This document shows positions 1-7,222 of a DNA stretch of 64,000 nt, piece by piece; positions within the stretch are counted from its first letter, which is position 1, and every line of letters starts with the position of its first letter. The translations under genes were made by a program, and so were the position numbers. The stretch comes from an uncultured Oscillospiraceae bacterium. GTDB taxonomy: Bacteria > Bacillota > Clostridia > Oscillospirales > Oscillospiraceae. The notes below the pieces were generated by a model, which was not told the DNA's origin, did no database searches, and saw only the letters and a list, made by a program, of their open reading frames with translations. The stretch is taken from NCBI GenBank assembly GCA_910588045.1, contig CAJUPS010000010.1, forward strand, positions 1 through 64,000. The letters are read 5' to 3'.

Positions 1-92
1 GGTTCTTTTCCTGCAAGGGAAAAGAACGCCCCCGCGCCGACGAGGCGCGAATCTAACCAAAAGAAAAAAAGAGGAGCGGCCCGCAGGGCCGC
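1..92. repeat. Composite intergenic hairpin repeat before prfC
   Basis: Three consecutive stem-loops: a 10-bp stem with arms 2-11 and 18-27 (TTCTTTTCC type), a GC stem around 33-50 with loop GACGA, and GCGGCCC/GGGCCGC at 76-92. The same order of elements (TTCTTTTCC hairpin, GC-rich hairpin, A-rich stretch, then a ribosome binding site) occurs before cobT, the pfkB-like gene and rseP in this window. The left end lies outside the window. Confidence 0.6.
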
Positions 93-187
93 AAAGATGA
101 AATCCAACCAGGAGGCTAGTCCCATGTAGAATGATTCCCCACTACCGAAAAATTGCTCAAAATCTATATAGGAGGCCAACAATTAAA

Positions 188-1762
188 ATGGCTGGATTAC
201 AGGAAGAAATTACAAGAAGAAGAACCTTTGCTATTATTTCCCACCCGGATGCAGGGAAAACCACCCTGACAGAAAAATTCCTCCTCTATGGCGGGGCCAT
301 CGCCCAGGCCGGGGAGGTCAAGGGTAAGCGGGCCCGGGCCGCTACCTCCGACTGGATGGAAATCGAAAAACAGAGGGGGATCTCTGTCACCAGCTCCGTC
401 ATGCAGTTCCAGCACGCGGGCTACTGCATCAACATCCTCGATACCCCCGGCCACCAGGATTTCTCCGAGGATACCTACCGCACCCTCATGGCAGCGGACT
501 CCGCCGTCATGGTCATCGACGGGGCCAAGGGCGTGGAACCCCAGACCCGGAAGCTCTTCAAGGTCTGCGCCATGCGCCACATCCCTATTTTTACCTTCAT
601 CAATAAGATGGACCGGGAGACAAAAGACCCCCTGTCCCTCTGCGAGGAGGTGGAGCGGGAGCTGGGCATTGACACCTACGCCGTCAACTGGCCCATCGGC
701 TGCGGCAAGGAGTTTCAGGGGGTCTACGACCGGGAGAAGGCCAGCATCCTCTTTTTCTCCGCCGAGGGCAGGGGGAAAAAGGCCGCCTCCGTGGAGGTGG
801 ACCTGGAGGACCCCGCCGCCGCGAGTTTCATCGGCGAGGAGCGCTGGCAGGCCCTCCGGGAGGAGGTGGAGCTGCTGGGCGCGGGCCGGGACTTCGACAT
901 GAAGGCCGTCCGGGCCGGGAAACTCAGCCCCGTATTTTTTGGCTCGGCCCTGACCAATTTCGGCGTGGAGCCCTTCCTGGAGGAGTTTCTCCGCATGACG
1001 ACCCCGCCCCTGAACCGGGAGTCCGATGCCGGTGAGATCGACGCCTTCTCCCCGGACTTCTCCGCCTTCGTCTTCAAAATCCAGGCCAACATGAACAAGG
1101 CCCACCGGGACCGGATCGCCTTTATGCGGGTGTGCTCCGGCAAGTTCCAGCGGGACAGCGAGGTCTACCACATGCAGTCCGGCAAGAAGCTGCGCCTCAG
1201 CCAGCCCCAGCAGATGTTGGCCGCCGAGCGGGAGATCATCGACGAAGCCTACGCCGGGGACATCATCGGGGTCTTCGACCCCGGCCTGTTCTCCATCGGC
1301 GACACGGTGACCATGCCCGGCAAAAAGTTCAGGTTCCAGGGGATCCCCACCTTTGAGCCGGAACATTTCATGCGCGTCTCCCCCATGGACACCATGAAGC
1401 GCAAGCAGTTTATCAAGGGCACCGAGCAGATCGCCCAGGAGGGCGCGATCCAGATCTTCAGGGTCCCCTTCGCCGGAATGGAGGAGGTCATCGTCGGCGT
1501 GGTGGGCACGCTGCAATTCGACGTGTTCCAATACCGGATGCGGTCCGAGTACGGCGTGGAGCTGCGGATGATGGGCCTCCCCTATGACCATCTTCGGCGG
1601 ATCGCCGCCTCTCCGGTGGAGCCCAAGGATCTGACCCTGTGCGCCGACGCGGCGCTGCTGGAGGATTTCCGGGGGAGGAGCCTCGTGGCCTACTCCGGCG
1701 AGTGGCCGGTGGGGTATCTGCTCAAGCACAATCCGGGATTGGAGCTGGAGGAGCCGAATTGA
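188..1762 (+). CDS. prfC: Peptide chain release factor 3 (RF3)
   Basis: Translational GTPase that removes RF1/RF2 from the ribosome after termination. The 524-residue protein has the G1 motif HPDAGKTT near residue 20, switch II DTPGHQDF near 90, and G4 NKMD near 145, followed by domain II and the RF3 C-terminal domain; length is that of the family (about 525-530). The frame is open upstream to an ATG at 131, but the ATG at 188 is preferred because TAGGAGG lies at 169-175 and the protein then starts MAGLQEEI, the usual RF3 N-terminus. It stands alone, followed by a converging small gene. Confidence 0.95.
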   Translation: MAGLQEEITRRRTFAIISHPDAGKTTLTEKFLLYGGAIAQAGEVKGKRARAATSDWMEIEKQRGISVTSSVMQFQHAGYCINILDTPGHQDFSEDTYRTLMAADSAVMVIDGAKGVEPQTRKLFKVCAMRHIPIFTFINKMDRETKDPLSLCEEVERELGIDTYAVNWPIGCGKEFQGVYDREKASILFFSAEGRGKKAASVEVDLEDPAAASFIGEERWQALREEVELLGAGRDFDMKAVRAGKLSPVFFGSALTNFGVEPFLEEFLRMTTPPLNRESDAGEIDAFSPDFSAFVFKIQANMNKAHRDRIAFMRVCSGKFQRDSEVYHMQSGKKLRLSQPQQMLAAEREIIDEAYAGDIIGVFDPGLFSIGDTVTMPGKKFRFQGIPTFEPEHFMRVSPMDTMKRKQFIKGTEQIAQEGAIQIFRVPFAGMEEVIVGVVGTLQFDVFQYRMRSEYGVELRMMGLPYDHLRRIAASPVEPKDLTLCADAALLEDFRGRSLVAYSGEWPVGYLLKHNPGLELEEPN

Positions 1763-1763
1763 T

Positions 1764-2012
1764 CTACACGATCGGCCGCATTCCCTCCATGGTCAGCTGT
1801 ACCCCCAGCCGGAACCCCAGGGCGAAGCTGTCCAGATAACCGGCATCCTCTATCTTCATCGCGGCGCTCCACAGATTTTCAAATTCCTCGGGGGTCAGCC
1901 GCTGTTCCGCGGCCCGGACCGCTCCCTGCGTCTCCCTGATGGCCCGGCGCTCCGTTTCGGATGAATGTGTCCCGCCCAGAAGGTCAAATAAAGTTTCCAT
2001 GAGTTGGTTCAT
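1764..2012 (-). CDS. Small DUF6809-like protein
   Basis: A short acidic protein of 82 residues with a C-terminal segment SFALGFRLGVQL that resembles the FxxGFRLG motif of small Clostridia proteins grouped as DUF6809; no biochemical role is known to me. The frame could begin at a GTG at 2021, but AAAGGAG at about 2022-2028 is better placed for the ATG at 2012 (8 nt), so that start is used. It is divergent from the XRE regulator, with two palindromes between them, which suggests joint control. Family assignment rests on one motif. Confidence 0.65.
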   Translation of the reverse strand: MNQLMETLFDLLGGTHSSETERRAIRETQGAVRAAEQRLTPEEFENLWSAAMKIEDAGYLDSFALGFRLGVQLTMEGMRPIV

Positions 2013-2026
2013 TTTGAGCACTCCTT

Positions 2027-2069
2027 TTCCGATGTAATATCGGAATCCATTATACCGAAATTATTTCGG
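2027..2069. promoter_or_regulatory. Paired inverted repeats, likely XRE operators
   Basis: The divergent intergenic region holds two palindromes: TTCCGAT-GTAAT-ATCGGAA at 2027-2045 (7-bp arms, perfect) and CCGAAA-TTA-TTTCGG at 2055-2069 (6-bp arms, perfect). Both are built from the half-site T(T)CGGAA / TTCCGA. Placement between the small gene and the XRE gene suggests autoregulation and co-regulation; binding is inferred. Confidence 0.6.
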
Positions 2070-2093
2070 AATGTCAAGACGTTTGGAGGCATA

Positions 2094-2384
2094 ATGACAA
2101 GTTTTTCTGAAAGGATTAAAGAGCTGCGCCGCAAAAATGGCATGACGCAGGAAGGATTAGGAAAGATAATTGGAGTCACGCCGGATTCAATATACACGTA
2201 TGAAAAAGGAAAAGCCTACCCGGAGGCACGCAATCTGCTCATTTTAGCAGATTATTTTGACGTATCTCTCGACTATCTGATGGGCCGGACGGACGACCCG
2301 GAGGTCCACCAGTTAGCACCCCGGGGAGGGAGCCAGGGCGAGACGGTAGGGGCTGCCGACCACCACGCTAAAATAGACGCATAA
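2094..2384 (+). CDS. XRE-family (Cro/CI-type HTH) transcriptional regulator
   Basis: A 96-residue DNA-binding protein. Residues about 4-60 form a helix-turn-helix of the HTH_3 type (SFSERIKELRRKNGMTQEGL, then GVTPDSIYTYEKGKAYP) and end in LDYLMGRT, the usual end of such domains. The ATG at 2094 follows GGAGG; an upstream in-frame start at 2004 would run through the operators and is rejected. The last ~15 codons (ETVGAADHHAKIDA) lie inside a dispersed repeat whose second copy is at about 59248, so the C-terminal tail seems to have been supplied or replaced by that repeat. Confidence 0.85.
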   Translation: MTSFSERIKELRRKNGMTQEGLGKIIGVTPDSIYTYEKGKAYPEARNLLILADYFDVSLDYLMGRTDDPEVHQLAPRGGSQGETVGAADHHAKIDA

Positions 2385-2606
2385 GACCCATAAGCGGGAA
2401 GCAGTCCGTTTAGACCGGAAATCTGTGCCACGGGCGCAAAAAAATAACCCCCGTAATTAGGGGATTCTCAAGGGTGGCGTAGCCCCCTTGAGGGTGCTTT
2501 TGCTTCTTTTCCCACAAGGGAAAAGAAGGCCCTGCCGCCGACGAGGCGGCAAAGCAACCAGAAAGAAGAGAGCGGACGCGGCGCGCCGCGCCGCCAGGAG
2601 GCAGTT
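2343..2606. repeat. Composite dispersed repeat, copy before cobT
   Basis: Positions 2343-2460 match 59248-59362 closely, from ACGGTAGGGGCTGCCGA to AATAACCCCCGT. Then follow a stem CTCAAGGG/CCCTTGAG (2467-2492), an 11-bp stem CTTCTTTTCCC/GGGAAAAGAAG (2503-2528), GCCGCC-GACGA-GGCGGC (2534-2550) and a GC palindrome before the cobT ribosome binding site. Apart from the XRE 3' end no gene is seen here. No cobalamin riboswitch B12-box was recognised. Confidence 0.7.
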
Positions 2607-3674
2607 ATGGAAGACGAAACCATTTTGCAAAGTCGGCTGCAAGCCGCCATAGACACGATCCGCCCCGCAGACGCGGGGCAGATCAAAAAAGCAAAAACCC
2701 ACTGGGACGCCATCGCCAAACCCCTCCACGGGCTGGGGCTGTTAGAGGACGTCATTGCCCGCATGGCGGGCGTCTCTCCCCTTCGCCGGGAGTACAAAAA
2801 ATGTACGGTCAGTTTCTGCGCCGACAACGGTGTGGTGGCCCAGGGGGTCACCCAGACCGACAGCGGCGTCACCGCCATCGTAGGGGGCAACATGCTCACC
2901 GGGAAGGCCAGCGTGTGTTGTATGTCCCGGGTCACCGGGGCGGAGGTCCTGCCCGTTGACGCGGGGATGCTCACCGAGGTGGAGGGGATGCGCTCCATCA
3001 AGGTCGCCCGGGGCACAAAGGACCTCTCCCGTGAGCCCGCCATGACGCGGCAAGAGTGCCTGTCCGTGCTGCTCTCCGGCATGGACCTGGCGGGGGAGCT
3101 GGCGGGGAAGGGGTATACGCTTCTCGCCGCCGGGGAGATGGGGATCGGCAACACCACCACCACCAGCGCCGTGGCGGCCGCCCTGCTGGGCCGCCCCGCC
3201 GCTGAAATGACCGGCAAGGGCGCGGGCCTCTCCAACGAGGGACTGGCTAAAAAAATCGCGGTGATTGACCGTGCCATCGCCCTCCACCGCCCGAACCCGG
3301 CGGACCCGGTGGACGTGATTGCCAAGGTCGGGGGCTTCGACATCGCCGCCATGACCGGTTTCTACTTAGGCTGCGCCTTCCACCGGGTTCCGGCCATTAT
3401 GGACGGGTTCATCTCCACCGTGTCCGCCCTGGCGGCGGTGCGGCTGTGTCCGGCCGCCGGGGATGCTTTGACCGCCTCCCATCTCTCCGCCGAGCCCGGC
3501 GCGGGGTATGTCATGGAGGCCCTGGGCCTCGCGCCCCTGCTGCAATTGGGCATGGCCCTGGGCGAGGGCACCGGCGCGGTGTCGGTCATGCCCCTTATCG
3601 ACATGGCCCTGCGGGTCTATTTCGATATGCCCTCCTTTGACGGCATTGGCATTGATGCCTACCAGCCCCTGTGA
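2607..3674 (+). CDS. cobT: Nicotinate-nucleotide--dimethylbenzimidazole phosphoribosyltransferase
   Basis: Makes alpha-ribazole phosphate from 5,6-dimethylbenzimidazole and nicotinate mononucleotide for the lower ligand of cobalamin. At 355 residues it has the normal CobT length. Visible signatures are FCADNGVVAQGVTQ near 70, GEMGIGNTTTTSA near 175 (phosphate/NaMN site), and the C-terminal LGEGTGAV with the catalytic-region glutamate. AGGAGG at 2596-2602 fixes the ATG. It overlaps cobU by 4 nt, so the two late cobalamin-loop steps are translated together; no other corrinoid genes are in the window, pointing to salvage or a distributed pathway. Confidence 0.95.
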   Translation: MEDETILQSRLQAAIDTIRPADAGQIKKAKTHWDAIAKPLHGLGLLEDVIARMAGVSPLRREYKKCTVSFCADNGVVAQGVTQTDSGVTAIVGGNMLTGKASVCCMSRVTGAEVLPVDAGMLTEVEGMRSIKVARGTKDLSREPAMTRQECLSVLLSGMDLAGELAGKGYTLLAAGEMGIGNTTTTSAVAAALLGRPAAEMTGKGAGLSNEGLAKKIAVIDRAIALHRPNPADPVDVIAKVGGFDIAAMTGFYLGCAFHRVPAIMDGFISTVSALAAVRLCPAAGDALTASHLSAEPGAGYVMEALGLAPLLQLGMALGEGTGAVSVMPLIDMALRVYFDMPSFDGIGIDAYQPL

Positions 3675-4219
3675 GCGGGCGATTGATCCTGGTCTGGGGC
3701 GGCAGCGGCAGCGGCAAGTCCGCCTGGGCGGAGCGGATGCTCCTCTCGGAGGCCGCCGCCGTGCCGGATAGCCGGGCGGCGTATCTGGCCACCATGGAGG
3801 GGTCCAGCCCCGAGGCGGCGGCGCGGATCGAGCGCCACCGCGCGATGCGCAGCCGCCACGGGGCCGAGACCGGCCGCGCGTTTGTCACCGTGGAGCAGAC
3901 CGTGGACATCGGCGGTGCGGCGGTGCTGCCCGGGGACTTCGTGCTGCTTGAGGACCTGGGGAACCTGCTGGCCAACGAGATCTGGTCCCCGGCGGGGGCC
4001 GGACCGGGGGGAGCGGAGGGGCGGATCATCTCCGGCATCCGCGCCCTGGCGGACCGCGCGGCGCTGCTGGTGGTCGTCAGCAACGATATTTTCACCGACG
4101 GCGGCGGGTATGATCGGGACACCGCGGCCTATATCCGCACGCTGGGGGAGCTCCACCGGCGTCTCGCGCCGATGGCGGAGCGGGTGGTGGAGGTGGTTTG
4201 CGGCATCCCGCTGGGATGA
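3671..4219 (+). CDS. cobU: Adenosylcobinamide kinase / guanylyltransferase
   Basis: Phosphorylates adenosylcobinamide and transfers GMP to give adenosylcobinamide-GDP. The 182-residue protein carries the P-loop GGSGSGKS at about residues 9-16, the RIERHRAMR segment near 57-65 that contains the guanylylated histidine in this family, and LLEDLGNLLANE in the middle. It begins with GTG at 3671, within the cobT stop region (GTGA overlap), and has the family length. The CobU product would feed a cobalamin synthase encoded elsewhere. Confidence 0.93.
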   Translation: MSGRLILVWGGSGSGKSAWAERMLLSEAAAVPDSRAAYLATMEGSSPEAAARIERHRAMRSRHGAETGRAFVTVEQTVDIGGAAVLPGDFVLLEDLGNLLANEIWSPAGAGPGGAEGRIISGIRALADRAALLVVVSNDIFTDGGGYDRDTAAYIRTLGELHRRLAPMAERVVEVVCGIPLG

Positions 4220-4249
4220 CGCCGGGCCATGGAAACAGGAAATATGGGC

Positions 4250-4279
4250 TTGATTTTCTTCTGACAGTCATGATAAAAT
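4250..4279 (+). promoter_or_regulatory. Sigma-A-type promoter of the signalling operon
   Basis: TTGATT at 4250-4255, 18-nt spacer, TAAAAT at 4274-4279, about 50 nt before the receiver gene start. Sequence match only. Confidence 0.5.
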
Positions 4280-4328
4280 AGTGCGCAGTGTGGGAAAACG
4301 CCCATCAAAAAAACTGGGAGGAAATACG

Positions 4329-4691
4329 ATGAAAAAACGTATTCTTGTAGTAGATGACGACACCATGAATCTGGTGAGGACAAAGATGATCCTGGAGGAG
4401 GATTACGAGGTCCTACTGGTCGATTCCGGGATGAAGGCGCTGGACAAAATGGAGCGGGAGAAGGTAGATCTGGTCCTTTTGGATATTGAAATGCCCCGGA
4501 TGAACGGCTTTGAGACCTTTGAGCGCATGAAAACGATCGCCGCCGGTGTGCCCGTCATCTTTTTGACGGCGTCGGGGCTGGAGGACGACGTGGTCAGCGC
4601 GATCAAGCTGGGCGCGGTGAATTATCTGGTAAAGCCCTTCAAGCCGGAGGAGCTGAGCCGGCGGGTCGCGCAGGAATTGGCAAGGCAATGA
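4329..4691 (+). CDS. Stand-alone CheY-like response regulator receiver
   Basis: A single receiver domain of 120 residues with the acidic pair in VVDDD near residues 7-11, the phospho-acceptor aspartate in LLDIEMP near 54, the conserved threonine in FLTASG and lysine in LVKPF. No output domain follows. The ATG at 4329 follows GGGAGGAAA; an upstream in-frame ATG at 4281 lacks such a site. Its stop overlaps the start of the next kinase (ATGA), so it is very probably a partner of the two hybrid kinases in a phosphorelay. Confidence 0.9.
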   Translation: MKKRILVVDDDTMNLVRTKMILEEDYEVLLVDSGMKALDKMEREKVDLVLLDIEMPRMNGFETFERMKTIAAGVPVIFLTASGLEDDVVSAIKLGAVNYLVKPFKPEELSRRVAQELARQ

Positions 4692-7222
4692 GAGCGGAGG
4701 AATTGACGAGCAGACACCTGCTGCTGGCCAGCGTGACGACGGTGTTCAGCGGGATGCTGATCCTGATCACGGCGGTTATGCGCTGGGAGATCTGGATGAT
4801 CCCGCTGATGGCGGCGGGCTGCTTCTGCGTGTGGTTTTTGCACATTGCGCGGCTCGGCTCGGATACGCTCTATGAGCACCTGTGCGCGGGACTGATGCTG
4901 ATGGAGTTCTTTTTCTTCGGCGTGCATGAGAGCAGTCTCTTTGACATCCCCGCTATAGCCTGCATTCTGATTCTGGCGCTGTTCATGCTCAACAAAAAGT
5001 GGATCCTGTACGTGATCGTATCTTTGTACATATGTCAGCTGCTGCACCATACGCTGATTCTCCACACCATATCCCAATCGACAGAGCCCCGGGACGTATT
5101 TCGCCTGGGGCTCGGCGCCGTTGTGACCTTTGGCGGGGCGGCCCTGGCAAGCTATTGGATCAACCGGCGCATTGCGCAGCGGAAATGGTATGAGAGCGAG
5201 TTTGCAGAGCTGGCGAAGGCAGGAAAGCAAAACGCCGTCTTTTTGTCAAACGTCTCCCACGAACTCCGTACACCGATCAATATGGTCATAGGCATCAGCG
5301 AGGTGGCGCTGGCAAAGGAGCTTCCGCCGGATATTCGGGCGGATATGACGTCCATCAAGCTGGCAGGAAAGCGCCTGTCCAGCCAGATCAGCAATATGCT
5401 GGACTACACGGAGATCGTGGAGGGGACGCTCACCCCGGTCCAGGAGGACTACATGATCACCTCCGTGCTCAACGATGTGGTCACCACCACCGCATTGCAG
5501 ACCAACCGGCAGCAGCTGGAGCTCGTGTTCGATATTGATCCCAAGACGCCCGCCATCCTCGTGGGAGACTCCGAGAAAATCTCCCACGTGCTCAAGATCA
5601 TGGCGGAAAATTCCGTCAAGTTCACAGAAGTGGGCGGCATCAATATCCGCATCGGCTTTCGGCGGGAGGGCTACGGCATCAATCTGGTGATCGATATTCG
5701 GGACACCGGCATCGGTATGACGGACTCCCAGCTGACACAGATGTATGACGTCTTTTACCAGGCGGATTCCGGCGGGAGCCGCTTTGCGGGCGGGCTGGGA
5801 CTGGGCCTCCCGATTGCCCAGGGGCTTTTGAATGCGATGGGCGGCTTCGTCCACTTTGACAGCGATGGCCCGCAGGGTCTGCACGCGCATATTGTGATCC
5901 CCCAGGGCGTCGTGGACGACCGGCCGTGCATCGTGCTCAACCACGCGGAGCAGTTCTGCATTGCGTGCTATTTCCGGCCCGAGCGGTACTGCTGTGACGA
6001 GGTCCGGGAATACTATGACGGGCTGATTCTGAACCTGGTGGAGGGCCTGGGCGTCAGGGGGTATCAGACCCACAACTTTGAGGGCCTGCTCAAGTTGCAG
6101 CGCAGCTATCCCCTGACCCATCTGTTCATCGCCCAGGCGGAATACGATGAGAACCGGCCCTATTATGAGGAGCTGGCGGATTCGCTGCGGGTCGTCGTCA
6201 TTGCGGACAGGGAATTTAGCCTGCACAGCGCCAGTAAGCTGCTGGTCATACATAAGCCGTTTTCCGCCCTCTCGGTAGCCAACCTGCTCAACGGGGAGCT
6301 GGGCGAGAGGGGCTTTGCGGAGGACCAGGCCGCGGGACGTAAGCCGTTCACCTGCTCGGGCGTCCGGGCCCTGGCCGTGGATGATGAGGAGATGAACCTG
6401 GTGGTTGCAAAGGGGGTCCTGGGCAGCTACAAGATCGAGGTGGACACCTGCCTGAGCGGCAGAGAGGCCATCGAGCGCTGTGGGAACACCGCCTACGACA
6501 TCATCTTTTTGGACCACATGATGCCCGGGTTCGACGGCGTGGAGACGCTGAAGAGGATCCGCGAGCTCCGGAACGGGGTATACCAGGATCTGCCCATAAT
6601 TGCGCTGACGGCAAACACGGTCAGCGGCGCGCGGGAGATGTTCCGCAGCGAGGGCTTTACGGAATTTGTTCCCAAGCCCATCGAGCGCACCGTCCTGGAG
6701 CGGGTACTGCGCAAGGTGCTCCCCAAGGACTGCATCCGCTACAGTGCGCAGAACGCGGGGGAGATGGCGGTCCCGGCGGCGCCGGAGGCGGACGGGGAGA
6801 GCGTGGAGCGGCCTGCGCCGGAGGCGGCGGGCAGCGGGATGGCGGCCTACGAGCGGCTGGTACAGGCGGGGGTCAACGTGGCGTGCGGACTGGACTACTG
6901 CGGCGGGTCGGACGCCTTTTACCTGGAGATGCTGCGCGTCTTCTGCGGCCAGAGCGAGGAGAAGCGCTCGGAGCTCGCGACGCTCTATGAGAGCGCGGCA
7001 TGGGCGGACTATACGGTCAAGGCCCACGCGCTCAAGAGCACGTCCCTGACCATCGGCGCGGAAGGGCTTTCCGCACAGGCGAAGGAGCTGGAGCTGGCGG
7101 GGAAGAGGGGCGATATAGACTATATTCTGGAGCATCACACCGCGCTGATGGCCGCCTATGAGGCGCTCTGCGTGAAAATTGCGGAAGTCGTGCCGCATTC
7201 TGAGGGGTGGGAGTCTGCGTGA
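4688..7222 (+). CDS. Hybrid sensor histidine kinase with pseudo-receiver, receiver and HPt domains
   Basis: An 844-residue membrane kinase. N-terminal hydrophobic helices fill about residues 10-160; then HisKA with SHELRTP (phospho-His191), HATPase_c with DTGIGM and GLGLGLP, and a degenerate receiver-like stretch at about 415-535 that keeps a KPF-type lysine but has no phospho-acceptor Asp. A full receiver follows (LAVDDEE, IFLDHMMP with Asp609, TAN, PKPIE) and a C-terminal HPt domain with HALKS (His780). This is a complete His-Asp-His relay in one chain. The frame overlaps the preceding receiver and the following kinase, so all three are co-translated. The sensed signal is unknown; no extracellular sensor domain is evident. 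Confidence 0.92.
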   Translation: MRAEELTSRHLLLASVTTVFSGMLILITAVMRWEIWMIPLMAAGCFCVWFLHIARLGSDTLYEHLCAGLMLMEFFFFGVHESSLFDIPAIACILILALFMLNKKWILYVIVSLYICQLLHHTLILHTISQSTEPRDVFRLGLGAVVTFGGAALASYWINRRIAQRKWYESEFAELAKAGKQNAVFLSNVSHELRTPINMVIGISEVALAKELPPDIRADMTSIKLAGKRLSSQISNMLDYTEIVEGTLTPVQEDYMITSVLNDVVTTTALQTNRQQLELVFDIDPKTPAILVGDSEKISHVLKIMAENSVKFTEVGGINIRIGFRREGYGINLVIDIRDTGIGMTDSQLTQMYDVFYQADSGGSRFAGGLGLGLPIAQGLLNAMGGFVHFDSDGPQGLHAHIVIPQGVVDDRPCIVLNHAEQFCIACYFRPERYCCDEVREYYDGLILNLVEGLGVRGYQTHNFEGLLKLQRSYPLTHLFIAQAEYDENRPYYEELADSLRVVVIADREFSLHSASKLLVIHKPFSALSVANLLNGELGERGFAEDQAAGRKPFTCSGVRALAVDDEEMNLVVAKGVLGSYKIEVDTCLSGREAIERCGNTAYDIIFLDHMMPGFDGVETLKRIRELRNGVYQDLPIIALTANTVSGAREMFRSEGFTEFVPKPIERTVLERVLRKVLPKDCIRYSAQNAGEMAVPAAPEADGESVERPAPEAAGSGMAAYERLVQAGVNVACGLDYCGGSDAFYLEMLRVFCGQSEEKRSELATLYESAAWADYTVKAHALKSTSLTIGAEGLSAQAKELELAGKRGDIDYILEHHTALMAAYEALCVKIAEVVPHSEGWESA

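Noticed and set aside
197..1729. 510-codon open frame antisense to prfC
   Set aside because: Shadow of a GC-rich gene: low-complexity His/Gly/Leu-rich translation, no ribosome site, RF3 is certain on the other strand. The same holds for long antisense frames at 7372-10032, 13368-15005, 37637-39685 and 62291-63988.
2385..2606. Cobalamin riboswitch before cobT
   Set aside because: No B12-box or adenosylcobalamin aptamer core was recognisable; the segment is explained by the dispersed composite repeat.
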